Below, in pieces: positions 42,533 to 51,891 of a stretch of DNA of 64,000 nucleotides. A program made the translations under genes and the position numbers. The stretch's first letter is position 1; each line of letters opens with the position of its first letter. The notes below the pieces were generated by a model. It was not told the origin of the DNA and searched no databases. It saw only the letters and a program-made list of their open reading frames with translations. The stretch comes from Lachnospiraceae bacterium (GTDB taxonomy: Bacteria > Bacillota_A > Clostridia > Lachnospirales > Lachnospiraceae): contig JAFWYN010000019.1 in NCBI GenBank assembly GCA_017522685.1, forward strand, positions 124,001 to 188,000, written 5' to 3'.

Positions 42533-42595
42533 GAGAATTGCTTCGCAATCTCCTTAATCTCCACCACTGTACTCGCGCAATTTCCTATAGTTTAA
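42533..42595. repeat. Intergenic repeat, copy A
   Basis: A hairpin GAGAATTGC/GCAATCTC is followed by a conserved tail reading CCACCACTGTACTCGCGCAA and ending near TTTCCTATAG. The same arrangement occurs at 44391-44452. It lies directly next to the xerD terminator. The space 42480-42662 also contains a GC-rich hairpin at 42509-42530 (AGCGGATAC and complement). Confidence 0.65.
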
Positions 42596-42598
42596 AAA

Positions 42599-42636
42599 AA
42601 GAGCCGTCCATTCATTTATTTTGTATGGGCGGCTCA
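42599..42636 (-). terminator. Terminator of xerD
   Basis: GAGCCGTCCAT (42601-42611) pairs with ATGGGCGGCTC with one G-T pair. A long T run (seven) follows on the minus strand. Confidence 0.85.
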
Positions 42637-42662
42637 ACTTATTAAAAGCAACTTTTCTCTTT

Positions 42663-43547
42663 TTATCCTCTCGGATGCGCCTTTGCATACACATCTCTAA
42701 GCTGATTATTGTTTATCTTGGCATATTTCTGGGTGGTCGCAATATCCGAATGTCCCATCATCTCTTGGACACTTCTTAGATCCGCTCCATTCTCTACCAA
42801 ATGCGCCGCAAAGGAATGACGAAGGGTATGGGGTGTAATCTCCGCTTCAATCCCCGCCAATCGGGCATAATACTTAATAATTTTCCAAAAACCCTGTCTG
42901 CTCATGGCTTGTCCGGAACAATTCACAAACAGTTCTTCCACACCATAATTTACCAAAAGGGCATCTCTTCCCTTCTCAAGGTACCGCTGCAAAGTCTTCT
43001 TCGCCGTATTTCCAAAGGGAATCATACGCTCTTTGCTGCCTTCCTTGCAGATTACGCAGCCGAGATTCAAATTGATATCCGTTTGCTTTAATCCAATCAA
43101 CTCACTTACACGAATCCCAGTGGCATACAGTAGCTCCAGCATAGCTCTGTCGCGTAGCTCCTTCGGCTTATCCCCTTTCGGTTGCTCTACTAACTTCACA
43201 GCCTCCTCTATGGTCATAATCTCCGGCAATTTCTTTTCCACCTTAGGTGCATGCAAGCACCGGGAAATATCTTCCTTCACCAGGTTTTCTTTATACAAAT
43301 AATGGTAGAATGCCTTTAACGATGCTATATTTCTGGAAATGGTTGAAGTCTTAAATTTCTTTACTTCCAGATATTTGATAAAATCCTTCAACTCATTTTC
43401 CCGAACTGCTTCAATTCTGTCAATACCCAGACTTCCCATATAGTCAGCCCACTTCAGCAAATCCCTTTTATAGGACAGAATGGTATTGTTGGAAGTATTC
43501 TTCACATTATGCAGATATTCCAAAAAATCCTCTATCAGCTTCTCCAT
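42663..43547 (-). CDS. xerD: Tyrosine recombinase XerD
   Basis: A 294-residue site-specific recombinase that resolves chromosome dimers at dif. The N-terminal SAM-like domain covers about 1-90 (NTILSYKRDLLKW). In the C-terminal catalytic domain the arginine is in ATGIRVSEL, followed by HTLRHSFAAHLVENGADL and the final GHSDIATTQKYAKI with the nucleophile Tyr. The ATG at 43547 has AGGAAAGG upstream. It neighbours spoIIM, as in Bacillus. Confidence 0.93.
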   Translation of the reverse strand: MEKLIEDFLEYLHNVKNTSNNTILSYKRDLLKWADYMGSLGIDRIEAVRENELKDFIKYLEVKKFKTSTISRNIASLKAFYHYLYKENLVKEDISRCLHAPKVEKKLPEIMTIEEAVKLVEQPKGDKPKELRDRAMLELLYATGIRVSELIGLKQTDINLNLGCVICKEGSKERMIPFGNTAKKTLQRYLEKGRDALLVNYGVEELFVNCSGQAMSRQGFWKIIKYYARLAGIEAEITPHTLRHSFAAHLVENGADLRSVQEMMGHSDIATTQKYAKINNNQLRDVYAKAHPRG

Positions 43548-43723
43548 ACCACTTGCCCTTTCCTCTGTTTGTCCTTTTAAAGAGAACAAGGCTTATTATA
43601 CTGATTTCTTCTAAGAATTGCAATTGCCAAAATGCCTATTTTTCGGCACTTTTTCAGTGTTTTTGAACAATGCCACCATATGATGAAAATCCCCTTGGTC
43701 CTCACACAATATATGGTGTTTTA

Positions 43724-44281
43724 TCACAAAATTTTTATAATTTTTTTCATGATATCCGGTGCGATCACGGTTTCACTGACACAACCCAATATGACAATAG
43801 CTTCTAAAATGATTAGCTGAACTGCCAATCTCCTATTTGCTGCACGGCGTTCCTTCAACAGCTTCAGGCTAAAAACAAATGCCGCCACATAGAAAAGATA
43901 ATGCGGTACGGATGCTCCCAACATCACAAAGATACCTTTGATACCGTATCGTAATAGCAATGTCCCCAATACCACTCCCATCCCCATACCGTACCAGGCA
44001 CTCATCAGATATCTCGTTATATTCCCCAAATAAGTAGTGGACATCACAAACATAAGCGGAACCGGCCACCACCTTTCCCGAAGCACATAGATTAATAAGG
44101 CCGATGTGTCAGAAGCTTCCATCCCCAATCCGCTCATAGAACGGACATCCAGCAAAGTTCCGGACACCACTTTTTCCCTTCCCCATAACAAGATTCCAAG
44201 AACACAGACCAGAAATGTTGCCACAAAAACCCTTTTTTCCGAAATCCTCTTTGCTTTCACTGCTTTTATGTACTCTCCCAT
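43724..44281 (-). CDS. spoIIM: Stage II sporulation protein M (SpoIIM)
   Basis: A 185-residue membrane protein with about five helices. The conserved part is LLRYGIKGIFVMLGASVPHY with the Gly-Pro-His pattern of SpoIIM/DUF95 proteins. SpoIIM localises SpoIID and SpoIIP during engulfment. The identification rests on the topology, this motif, and the adjacency to xerD known from Bacillus. The gap to xerD (43548-43723) holds nothing recognisable. GGAGGGATGTC lies upstream of the ATG at 44281. Confidence 0.8.
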   Translation of the reverse strand: MGEYIKAVKAKRISEKRVFVATFLVCVLGILLWGREKVVSGTLLDVRSMSGLGMEASDTSALLIYVLRERWWPVPLMFVMSTTYLGNITRYLMSAWYGMGMGVVLGTLLLRYGIKGIFVMLGASVPHYLFYVAAFVFSLKLLKERRAANRRLAVQLIILEAIVILGCVSETVIAPDIMKKIIKIL

Positions 44282-44390
44282 GACATCCCTCCTTCATCAC
44301 ATACAATACCTTATGTATTGTATGCAATAGCAGGTCCCATCATGTGCATTTACTCAATCCAAATGCGAACATCCTGCGATGTTCGCTCTA

Positions 44391-44452
44391 AGAATTGCTA
44401 AGCAATTCTTATTAATCCCCACTACTATACTCGCACATTTTCTTATGCTAAA
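44391..44452. repeat. Intergenic repeat, copy B
   Basis: A perfect hairpin AAGAATTGC/GCAATTCTT is followed by the tail CCACTACTATACTCGCACAT and TTTCTTATG. It aligns with copy A at 42533-42595 over about 60 bases. It lies directly next to the aminotransferase terminator. A separate hairpin GCGAACATC/GATGTTCGC precedes it at 44365-44386. Confidence 0.65.
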
Positions 44453-44456
44453 AGAA

Positions 44457-44480
44457 ACGAGTAGGTTGCCCTACTCGTTT
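44457..44480 (-). terminator. Terminator of the aminotransferase gene
   Basis: ACGAGTAGG (44457-44465) pairs perfectly with CCTACTCGT (44470-44478). TTTCTTTT follows on the minus strand. The stop codon lies inside the stem. Confidence 0.85.
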
Positions 44481-45754
44481 AGTAATTTTTCCACACTAAC
44501 TAATTTTACACATAATACAAATAAATTTGTTGCCATGGCCATCTCTTCCGGTGTCGGGAAGGAAGGTGCAATACGAATATTGCTGTCCTTAGGATCCTTT
44601 CCGTAAGGATAAGTAGCACCGGCACCGGTCAATACTACACCGGCTTCCTTACATTTTGCCACAATTGCCTTTGCACAGCCCTCCAAGGCATCAAAAGAGA
44701 TAAAGTATCCGCCGTAAGGCTTTGTCCAGCTACCAACACCTAAGCCGCCCAATTCCTTTTCCAATACATCCAATACCGCTTCAAACTTAGGACGCATCAA
44801 ATCCGCATGTTTCTTCATATGCTCCTTCATTCCGTTAATATCCTTGAAATAACGTGCATGACGAAGCTGATTAATCTTATCATGACCAATGGTCTGTACC
44901 GTCATCTGACTCTCTATAAAATCAATATTCTCCAAAGACGATGCTACTGCTGACACACCGGATCCCGGGAAGCTCACCTTGGAGGTGGATGCAAACATAT
45001 ATACCATATTGGGATTGCCTGCTTTTTCACATTCATCCAGAATATTCAGGATTTCGTCCTGCTTATCTTCATATAAATGATGAATACAATAGGCATTATC
45101 CCAATAGATACGGAAATCTTCTGCCGCCGGCTTCAAATTCGCAAATCTCTTGATTACTTCATCGGAATAAGAAATACCGGTAGGGTTGGAGTACTTAGGT
45201 ACACACCAAATACCCTTTACAGCTTCATCGTTGTTTACATACTGCTCAACCATATCCATATCCGGACCGTCCGCATTAAGAGGAATATTAATCATTTCGA
45301 TGCCGAAATACTCGGTAATCTTAAAATGTCTGTCATATCCCGGTACCGGACAAAGGAATTTCACCTTATCCAGCTTCGCCCAAGGAGTGGAACCATTTAC
45401 ACCCTTAGTCATGGAGCGGGAAACCGTATCATACATGATATTCAAACTGGAATTACCACATACTACCACATTATCCTTCTTTACAGACATCATATCTGCC
45501 ATCAATCTTCTGCACTCGCCAATCCCGTCTAAATCACCATAGTTACGTGTATCATTACCGAGAACCGTCTTCATATCGGACTCTGAATTTATGACATCCA
45601 GCATAGGCATGGATAACATAAGCTGTGATGCCCCCGGTTTTCCTCTGGACATATCCAGCTTCAATCCCTTACCTTTTGCATCTTCGTATTCTGCCGTCAG
45701 CTGTTCTTTTAATTTGATAAGTTCTTCGCGTGTTAACTCTTGATATTTCTTCAT
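44471..45754 (-). CDS. Aminotransferase class I/II (MocR-like aminotransferase family)
   Basis: A 427-residue PLP enzyme. CGNSSLNIMYDTVSRSM, WCVPKYSNPTGISYSD and a lysine near FASTSKVSFPGSG form the PLP site. This is the bacterial group annotated as aspartate or alanine-type aminotransferases (Aminotran_MocR, PF12897); the substrate is uncertain. The ATG at 45754 follows GGAGGAAAT. The longer frame to 45808 is unlikely. It stands alone between rny and spoIIM. Confidence 0.88.
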   Translation of the reverse strand: MKKYQELTREELIKLKEQLTAEYEDAKGKGLKLDMSRGKPGASQLMLSMPMLDVINSESDMKTVLGNDTRNYGDLDGIGECRRLMADMMSVKKDNVVVCGNSSLNIMYDTVSRSMTKGVNGSTPWAKLDKVKFLCPVPGYDRHFKITEYFGIEMINIPLNADGPDMDMVEQYVNNDEAVKGIWCVPKYSNPTGISYSDEVIKRFANLKPAAEDFRIYWDNAYCIHHLYEDKQDEILNILDECEKAGNPNMVYMFASTSKVSFPGSGVSAVASSLENIDFIESQMTVQTIGHDKINQLRHARYFKDINGMKEHMKKHADLMRPKFEAVLDVLEKELGGLGVGSWTKPYGGYFISFDALEGCAKAIVAKCKEAGVVLTGAGATYPYGKDPKDSNIRIAPSFPTPEEMAMATNLFVLCVKLVSVEKLLNE

Positions 45755-45867
45755 ATTTCCTCCACAAATACCAATTGGATAATCGTATACAATCATACAT
45801 TTCACCATATGATACTACAAAAAGCCTTATTGCACAAGAGTTTTTTTATATATTTTTATTTCTCGCA

Positions 45868-45902
45868 CAAAAAAACCGTTGCACCTTAGCACAACGGTTT
45901 TT
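45868..45902 (-). terminator. Terminator of rny
   Basis: Stem AAAACCGTTG/CAACGGTTTT at 45872-45881/45892-45901, with a run of T on the minus strand. Confidence 0.85.
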
Positions 45903-45943
45903 ACACTTATGAAATTTTCAGTCAATCGAACTGTAGTCCGGTA

Positions 45944-47488
45944 TTACTTCGCGTAATCAACAACACGTGATTCACGGATTACATTTACCTTAATCTGTCC
46001 GGGATATTCCATATCAGCTTCAATCTGTTTTGAAATATCACGTGCCAACAGAACCATATCAGCATCAGTAATCTGCTCAGGTACTACCATAACTCGAACT
46101 TCACGACCTGCCTGAATAGCAAAAGATTTGTCTACACCTTTGAAATTGTTTGTTATTTCTTCTAATTGTTTTAATCTGCTAGTATAGGTTTCCAATGTTT
46201 CCCTTCTAGCTCCCGGTCTTGCAGCAGAAATTGTATCAGCAGCTTGTACAATGCATGCAATCAGGGAAGTTGCTTCCACATCTCCATGATGTGATTCTAC
46301 AGCATTGATAACTGTAGCGTTTTCCTTGTATTTCTTACAAAGTTCAACACCAAGCTGGATATGTGAACCTTCCATCTCATGGTCAACAGCTTTACCGATA
46401 TCATGCAATAATCCGGCACGCTTTGCCAATCTCACATCCAAGCCAAGCTCTGCAGCCAAAAGTCCTGACAACTGAGCCACCTCAATGGAGTGCTTCAATG
46501 CATTCTGACCATAACTGGTTCTGAACTTCATCTTACCAAGTAATCTTACGAGTTCGGGATGAATACCATGTACTCCTACTTCCAGAGTTGCGGATTCACC
46601 TTCCTCCTTAATCATTACTTCCACTTCTTTTTGTGCCTTCTCCACCATCTCTTCAATACGAGCGGGATGGATACGACCATCAATAATCAGTTTTTCAAGG
46701 GCAATTCTTGCCACTTCACGGCGAATGGGGTCAAATCCTGACAAAATGACTGCTTCGGGAGTATCATCAATAATCAAATCAACACCTGTCATGGTCTCTA
46801 AGGTACGAATATTTCTACCTTCACGTCCGATGATTCTACCCTTCATTTCATCATTGGGAAGCTGAACAACAGAAATCGTAGTTTCTGAGACATGGTCTGC
46901 TGCACATCTCTGGATAGATGATACTACGTATTCCTTCGCCTTCTTGTCCGCTTCTTCCTTTGCACGGCTCTCATATTCTTTAATCATAACAGCCGTTTCA
47001 TGTTTCACTTCGTCTTCAACAATTTTCAATAAGTAGTCTTTTGCTTGTTCAGAGGTTAATCCTGAAATTCTTTCCAGTTCCTGTAATCTTTGTTCATTCA
47101 GCTTGGATATTTCTTCTTTCATCTTATTGATGTTTTTTTCCTTCGCTGCTAAACTAGCTTCCTTCTTCTCGATTGCATCCGTCTTCTTATCAATGTTCTC
47201 TTCTTTTTGCTGAATTCTGCGTTCCATACGCTGAGCTTCTGCTCTGCGCTCCTTAATCTCTTTGTCGAGTTCATTCTTTGTCTTAATAGACTCTTCCTTT
47301 ACCTCCAACAAAGCTTCACGCTTTTTCGTTTCAGCCGTTTTCAAAGCTTCATCAATAATCTCTCTTGCCTTCTCTTCTGCATTTCCAATCTTAGAATCCG
47401 CATTCTTCTTCATCAGACCGGTTGTTACCACATAGGTAATTGCAGCTGAGACAATAACAGCAACCAAGGCGGTGATAGCATACCACAT
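45944..47488 (-). CDS. rny: Ribonuclease Y
   Basis: A 514-residue membrane-anchored endoribonuclease that starts mRNA decay. One N-terminal transmembrane helix (about 4-24) is followed by a long coiled coil (about 30-200, Lys/Glu/Arg rich). A KH domain ([15 protein letters not shown]) and an HD domain with [15 protein letters not shown] follow. The ATG at 47488 has AAGGAGGTG 6 bases upstream; a GTG three codons earlier sits inside that site. It lies downstream of recX, with about 200 bases between. Confidence 0.97.
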   Translation of the reverse strand: MWYAITALVAVIVSAAITYVVTTGLMKKNADSKIGNAEEKAREIIDEALKTAETKKREALLEVKEESIKTKNELDKEIKERRAEAQRMERRIQQKEENIDKKTDAIEKKEASLAAKEKNINKMKEEISKLNEQRLQELERISGLTSEQAKDYLLKIVEDEVKHETAVMIKEYESRAKEEADKKAKEYVVSSIQRCAADHVSETTISVVQLPNDEMKGRIIGREGRNIRTLETMTGVDLIIDDTPEAVILSGFDPIRREVARIALEKLIIDGRIHPARIEEMVEKAQKEVEVMIKEEGESATLEVGVHGIHPELVRLLGKMKFRTSYGQNALKHSIEVAQLSGLLAAELGLDVRLAKRAGLLHDIGKAVDHEMEGSHIQLGVELCKKYKENATVINAVESHHGDVEATSLIACIVQAADTISAARPGARRETLETYTSRLKQLEEITNNFKGVDKSFAIQAGREVRVMVVPEQITDADMVLLARDISKQIEADMEYPGQIKVNVIRESRVVDYAK

Positions 47489-47696
47489 ACAGGACACCTC
47501 CTTATTAAATTATCATTGTACAAATATCTAATATAGAACATTACAAGTATGTATCTGTCCTAACAAGCAATTTACAACACTTAAATTTTAAACGTTATTC
47601 CTTGTTATGTCAAGTAAAATTGACCATAACTTCCAAAAAAACTTTGTTATTTTTCGCCAAACATCAACAGAATATACAAACTCCATATTCTACCGT

Positions 47697-48305
47697 TCAG
47701 AACAGCTTCATAGCTTCCTGTATTTTATCAGGAGAAAAGCCCTTTCTAAGCAGAAATCCATAAATTCTATTTTTTTCCTTTATATCACACTCTGCATCAT
47801 AATGCTTCTTCTCCAGCAACTCACGAATCATGCTCTCTTCATCCTGTATACCGCCCTGCTCCCTCCAGCGTGCAAAGGCTTCCCTAATATTTTCCTTTGA
47901 AACACCTTTAGAAAGTAGTTGCATCTCCAACATCTTAGCCGATTTACGTTCTTCGTAGCAAGATATATAGTCCACAGCATACTGCACATCATCCACATAC
48001 CGATAAGACTTTACATATGCAATCGCTTCTTCCAGAATCTTTTCCGGATAACAGCCCTCTTCCAGCTTATCCCGCAGCTGTTTCTCCGTATATGCTCTCT
48101 TCTGCAGTAAATTCATGGCCCGTAATTTCGCTCTGCGAGGCAATACTACTTTGATCAGTTCTTCATAATCTTTTTGTGAGATTTCTTTTCCTTCAGCCAC
48201 CCTATACAGACGCAATTCGCCTTTGTACAATACAAAGGCGAATTCCCGGTCAATATAAACTTTACATCGGCTCTTGGACAATTCTGTTATTTGCGTAACG
48301 ACCAT
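47697..48305 (-). CDS. recX: Regulatory protein RecX
   Basis: A 202-residue helical protein that modulates RecA filaments. The three-helix RecX repeats are visible (for example RAMNLLQKRAYTEKQLRDKL and VDYISCYEERKSAKMLEMQL). It follows recA by two bases, so they are translated from one message. This is the common recA-recX order. Confidence 0.9.
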   Translation of the reverse strand: MVVTQITELSKSRCKVYIDREFAFVLYKGELRLYRVAEGKEISQKDYEELIKVVLPRRAKLRAMNLLQKRAYTEKQLRDKLEEGCYPEKILEEAIAYVKSYRYVDDVQYAVDYISCYEERKSAKMLEMQLLSKGVSKENIREAFARWREQGGIQDEESMIRELLEKKHYDAECDIKEKNRIYGFLLRKGFSPDKIQEAMKLF

Positions 48306-48306
48306 C

Positions 48307-49308
48307 CTATTCTCCGTTCAAACCATAATACTCTCTGATTTTGTTCTCAATCTCCGCACAGATTACAGGATTCTCCTTCAAATAGAGCTTTGCATTCTCT
48401 CTACCCTGGCCAATCTTGTTGCCCATATAGGCATACCATGCGCCGGATTTATTCACTACATCAATATTGGCCGCCAGATCTAGAATATCTCCCACAGCAG
48501 AAATACCTTCTCCAAACATAATATCAAATTCCGCCTCTTTAAAGGGAGGGGCAATCTTATTCTTCACAACCTTTACACGGGTTCTGTTTCCAATCACTTC
48601 GCCGCCCTGCTTTAAAGACTCAATTCTTCTTACATCCAGACGAACAGAGGAATAGAACTTCAAGGCACGTCCGCCGGTGGTTGTCTCCGGATTACCAAAC
48701 ATAATACCTACTTTTTCACGCAACTGATTGATAAATACAACCGTACAGTTTGATTTGCTGATAACAGCGGTCAGCTTTCTTAATGCCTGGGACATAAGTC
48801 TCGCCTGCAAGCCCACATGGGAATCACCCATATCACCATCAATTTCCGCTTTGGGAACCAATGCTGCAACAGAGTCCACTACTACAATATCAATAGCACC
48901 GGAACGTACCATGGTCTCTGTAATCTCCAATGCCTGCTCACCGTTATCCGGCTGTGAAATATACAAATTATCAATATCTACACCTATATTTTTCGCATAT
49001 ACAGGGTCTAACGCATGTTCTGCGTCAATAAATCCCGCAATACCGCCACGCTTCTGCACCTCTGCAATCATATGTAATGTAACAGTGGTCTTACCACTGG
49101 ATTCAGGACCGTAAATCTCTATAATTCTTCCCTTCGGAATACCACCCAAGCCAAGTGCGATATCCAAACTCAGGGAACCGGTAGGAATAGTCTCCACATT
49201 CATCTGCGCGGAAGGGTCTCCCAACTTCATCACAGCACCTTTACCGTACTGCTTTTCTATCTGACTGATGGCTGCGTCCAATGCTTTTAATTTTTCATCT
49301 CTTTCCAT
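48307..49308 (-). CDS. recA: Recombinase RecA
   Basis: A 333-residue DNA strand-exchange protein and SOS co-protease. Walker A GPESSGKT is at about 67-74, followed by [22 protein letters not shown] and the L2 loop with [13 protein letters not shown]. The ATG at 49308 has AAAGGAG upstream; the longer frame to 49362 crosses the promoter. LexA-type boxes overlap the promoter, so SOS induction is expected. recX follows at once. Confidence 0.98.
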   Translation of the reverse strand: MERDEKLKALDAAISQIEKQYGKGAVMKLGDPSAQMNVETIPTGSLSLDIALGLGGIPKGRIIEIYGPESSGKTTVTLHMIAEVQKRGGIAGFIDAEHALDPVYAKNIGVDIDNLYISQPDNGEQALEITETMVRSGAIDIVVVDSVAALVPKAEIDGDMGDSHVGLQARLMSQALRKLTAVISKSNCTVVFINQLREKVGIMFGNPETTTGGRALKFYSSVRLDVRRIESLKQGGEVIGNRTRVKVVKNKIAPPFKEAEFDIMFGEGISAVGDILDLAANIDVVNKSGAWYAYMGNKIGQGRENAKLYLKENPVICAEIENKIREYYGLNGE

Positions 49309-49327
49309 GATTTTCTCCTTTTCAAAG

Positions 49328-49379
49328 GAACAAATGTTCTTAATAATCATAGAATAAAACATTTGTTCGGTTTTGTCAA
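49328..49379 (-). promoter_or_regulatory. recA promoter with LexA (SOS) boxes
   Basis: TTGACA (49379-49374) and TATTCT (49356-49351) are exactly 17 bases apart on the minus strand. A perfect Firmicute SOS box GAAC-AAAT-GTTC is at 49328-49339. A second, degenerate box (one half mismatched) is at 49357-49368, inside the spacer. Confidence 0.88.
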
Positions 49380-49470
49380 CACTTATTTTTTACTTACAAG
49401 CAAATATTACACCTTTTTGTGTCCCATTTTCCACCCTCAAAGGCATCCACCTCCTTCATTTTTTCTTTTT

Positions 49471-49529
49471 TTGAATTCTGTGGCGAGATGCCTTGAAAGT
49501 ATAGCCCCGGACCATACCTGAGAATTCAA
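49471..49529. other. Possible three-way-junction structured element
   Basis: An outer perfect stem TTGAATTC (49471-49478) and GAATTCAA (49522-49529) encloses GGC/GCC and GTAT/ATAC hairpins. It lies in the 357-base gap 49309-49665 between recA and pgsA. No ORF is convincing here. I recognise no known riboswitch or ribozyme consensus on either strand. Confidence 0.4.
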
Positions 49530-49551
49530 GATTCTATAGATAGAAACATAA

Positions 49552-49592
49552 AAGAAAAGAGTACTGTAAAAGATACTCCTACAGTACTCTTT
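49552..49592 (-). terminator. Terminator of the rimO-pgsA unit
   Basis: AGAGTACTGTA (49558-49568) pairs perfectly with TACAGTACTCT (49580-49590). TTTTCTTTT follows on the minus strand. Confidence 0.85.
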
Positions 49593-49665
49593 TATATGAT
49601 ATTTATAACACAATTCCAATCAAAATACAAGTGCGTTTCCGGCTTATTAACACATACTTACACTC

Positions 49666-50262
49666 CTATTTGGTATCCTTCATAACATCCTTATTCTTCC
49701 ACAGATAATCAATTAGGGAAACTACCGTTAACACCAATGCAATCCACATAATCACGTTAGTAACTACTGCAATTGCTTCAATATTCGCAATCATGAGACA
49801 CACCATAATCATCTGGAAGGTAGTCTTAAACTTGCCCCAATAACTGGCAGCAATTACCACTCCATTGTCAGATGCTACGGTACGGAAGCCACTGATAATA
49901 AACTCTCTGCTGATAATTACAATTACAACCCAGGAAGGAATTCTGCCCATTTCCACCAATGCAACCAATGCAGCACAAACCAGTAGCTTATCAGCCAAAG
50001 GATCCATAAACTTACCGAAATTGGTTACCAGATTATATTTACGGGCAATCTTGCCATCAATCAAATCGGTCAGACTGGCAATGATAAAAATAGCCAATGC
50101 AATATAATCCACATATTCTAAGATGCCGCCAAACAATGCCTCAAACCAGCCCCATCTCTGATGATTACCCAACAGTAATATTACAAAGGGTACAATCATA
50201 ATCATTCTGAAAATCGTCAATTTATTAGGTAAATTCATTTTTTGTTTTTCTGCTTTACTCAT
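49666..50262 (-). CDS. pgsA: CDP-diacylglycerol-glycerol-3-phosphate 3-phosphatidyltransferase
   Basis: A 198-residue membrane enzyme that makes phosphatidylglycerol phosphate. The CDP-alcohol phosphotransferase motif DLIDGKIARKYN...GKFMDPLADKLL is at about 62-92. Four or more helices surround it. The start ATG overlaps the rimO stop by eight bases, so translation is coupled. Followed by a terminator. Confidence 0.96.
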   Translation of the reverse strand: MSKAEKQKMNLPNKLTIFRMIMIVPFVILLLGNHQRWGWFEALFGGILEYVDYIALAIFIIASLTDLIDGKIARKYNLVTNFGKFMDPLADKLLVCAALVALVEMGRIPSWVVIVIISREFIISGFRTVASDNGVVIAASYWGKFKTTFQMIMVCLMIANIEAIAVVTNVIMWIALVLTVVSLIDYLWKNKDVMKDTK

Positions 50263-51583
50263 GATACAGTTCTCCTATCAAATCATATTCGTTACAATCT
50301 GTTACCAGTACCTTTACCAGGTCGCCGGTCATCAGATTTGCACTTGTCTTTATAAACAGATATCCGTCCACATTGGGTGCGTCACGATAGGTTCTTGCCA
50401 CATACACATCATCCTCAGCAATTTTACCCTCTATCATCACTACCAGCACCTGTCCGATCATGGCCTCTGCCTTTTCAAAGGCTATAAACTGCTGCAATTC
50501 CATCAACTCCCGCTGACGATTAAGCTTTACTTCTTCCTCAATCTGATCCGGCATAAGGGCCGCCGGTGTATCCTCTTCCTGAGAATAGGTAAATACTCCC
50601 AATCGGTCAAATTCACAGTCATCCACGAAATCAATCAACTCTTCATGGTCCTCCTGTGTTTCTCCCGGGAAACCGGTAATTAATGTGGTTCGAAGACAAA
50701 TATCCGGTATTTCCTCACGAAGGCGTGCAATCATTGTACGCAACTGCTCCTGATTGGTCCTGCGTCCCATGCGCTTCAGCACGGCATCAGACGCATGCTG
50801 TATGGGAATATCCAGATAATGACAAACCTTAGGTTCCTCCTTAATGGTTTGAATCAACTCATCCGTGATTTCCTCAGGATAACAGTACAAAATACGAATC
50901 CAGAAAATCCCCGGAATCTCCGCCAGCTTACGAAGCAACTTTGGCAGTGACTTTTCTCCGTATAAATCCATACCGTAAAGTGTGGTCTCCTGGGCTACCA
51001 GAATCAATTCCTTTACGCCCTTTTCTGCCAATTCCTTGGCTTCTGCCACCAAATCTCCCATGGGAACACTTCGAAAATCTCCTCGCACCTTGGGAATAAT
51101 ACAATAAGTACAGTGCTTATTGCAGCCCTCTGCAATCTTTAAATAGGCAAAATGTCCGCCGGTGGTCATCACACGTTTCACACCGGTTAAAGGTTTTGCA
51201 TTTAAATCTGCATAATGATTATGTCCCGTACCTTTCAAAGCCTCATCGATGGCTTCTGCAATACTATCAATGGCTGTAGTACCGATAATCACATCCACTT
51301 CCGGAATCTCCGTTTGGATTTCCTCTTTATAACGCTGGGCCAGACAACCTGCCGCTACCAGAAGCTTTATCTGACCGCTTGTTTTTAGCTCTGCCATCTC
51401 TAAAAGAGTATTGATACTTTCTTCCTTGGCATCTCCGATAAAGCAACAGGTATTGACCACTGCAATATCCGCTTCTGCCTCATCATCCGTAAATTCATAT
51501 CCCTTTTGCAACAATTCCCCCATCATCATTTCCGTATCGACCAGGTTCTTGTCACATCCCAGGGAAACAAATAATATCTTCAT
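50255..51583 (-). CDS. rimO: Ribosomal protein S12 methylthiotransferase RimO
   Basis: A 442-residue radical SAM enzyme that methylthiolates Asp89 of S12. The N-terminal UPF0004 domain has VSLGCDKNLVDTEMM with cluster cysteines. The radical SAM motif is CNKHCTYCIIPKVRG (about 150-165). A C-terminal TRAM domain ends the protein. It overlaps pgsA by eight bases. The RBS (GGAAGG) is somewhat far from the ATG at 51583. Confidence 0.97.
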   Translation of the reverse strand: MKILFVSLGCDKNLVDTEMMMGELLQKGYEFTDDEAEADIAVVNTCCFIGDAKEESINTLLEMAELKTSGQIKLLVAAGCLAQRYKEEIQTEIPEVDVIIGTTAIDSIAEAIDEALKGTGHNHYADLNAKPLTGVKRVMTTGGHFAYLKIAEGCNKHCTYCIIPKVRGDFRSVPMGDLVAEAKELAEKGVKELILVAQETTLYGMDLYGEKSLPKLLRKLAEIPGIFWIRILYCYPEEITDELIQTIKEEPKVCHYLDIPIQHASDAVLKRMGRRTNQEQLRTMIARLREEIPDICLRTTLITGFPGETQEDHEELIDFVDDCEFDRLGVFTYSQEEDTPAALMPDQIEEEVKLNRQRELMELQQFIAFEKAEAMIGQVLVVMIEGKIAEDDVYVARTYRDAPNVDGYLFIKTSANLMTGDLVKVLVTDCNEYDLIGELYHE

Positions 51584-51605
51584 CGTTTACATCGTTTCCT
51601 TCCCA

Positions 51606-51641
51606 TGAAAAGAAAGGGAGAAACCTGCTACGATTTCTCCC
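51606..51641 (-). terminator. Terminator between rpoZ and rimO
   Basis: GGGAGAAA (51616-51623) pairs with TTTCTCCC (51634-51641), followed by TTTCTTTT on the minus strand. Confidence 0.8.
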
Positions 51642-51651
51642 CACTATCTGT

Positions 51652-51891
51652 CTAGTCTTCTGCTTCGTCAGATAAAATCTTGATTTTTCCCTGATTTAAC
51701 TCTTCTACAGCCACAGAGAGGGGCTTATCACATTTGCCGTTTACCAGTGCTTCCCTGCCGGAAATCAACTGTCTTGCTCTCTTTGCAGTAGCCATTACGA
51801 TGGAATAACGGCTGTTTACTACAGGTGCCTCACCGGGCTCTACTTCACTATTAACTACCTTCATTAAGTCTGAATAAGATGGATGTAACAT
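51652..51891 (-). CDS. rpoZ: RNA polymerase omega subunit
   Basis: A 79-residue protein that helps assemble RNA polymerase. The family segment SRYSIVMATAKRARQLISG lies near residue 27. The ATG at 51891 has AAAGGAGC upstream and overlaps the gmk stop (TAATG), giving coupled translation. The longer frame to 52008 runs inside gmk and is not used. Typical yicC-gmk-rpoZ operon. Confidence 0.93.
   Translation of the reverse strand: MLHPSYSDLMKVVNSEVEPGEAPVVNSRYSIVMATAKRARQLISGREALVNGKCDKPLSVAVEELNQGKIKILSDEAED

Noticed and set aside
49380..49470. Tiny ORFs of 18-21 codons after GGAGGTGG upstream of recA
   Set aside because: They lie upstream of the recA promoter and have no protein-level support that I can judge.
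49437..49619. 60-codon minus-strand ORF between recA and pgsA
   Set aside because: It runs through the pgsA terminator and the structured element and has no ribosome binding site.
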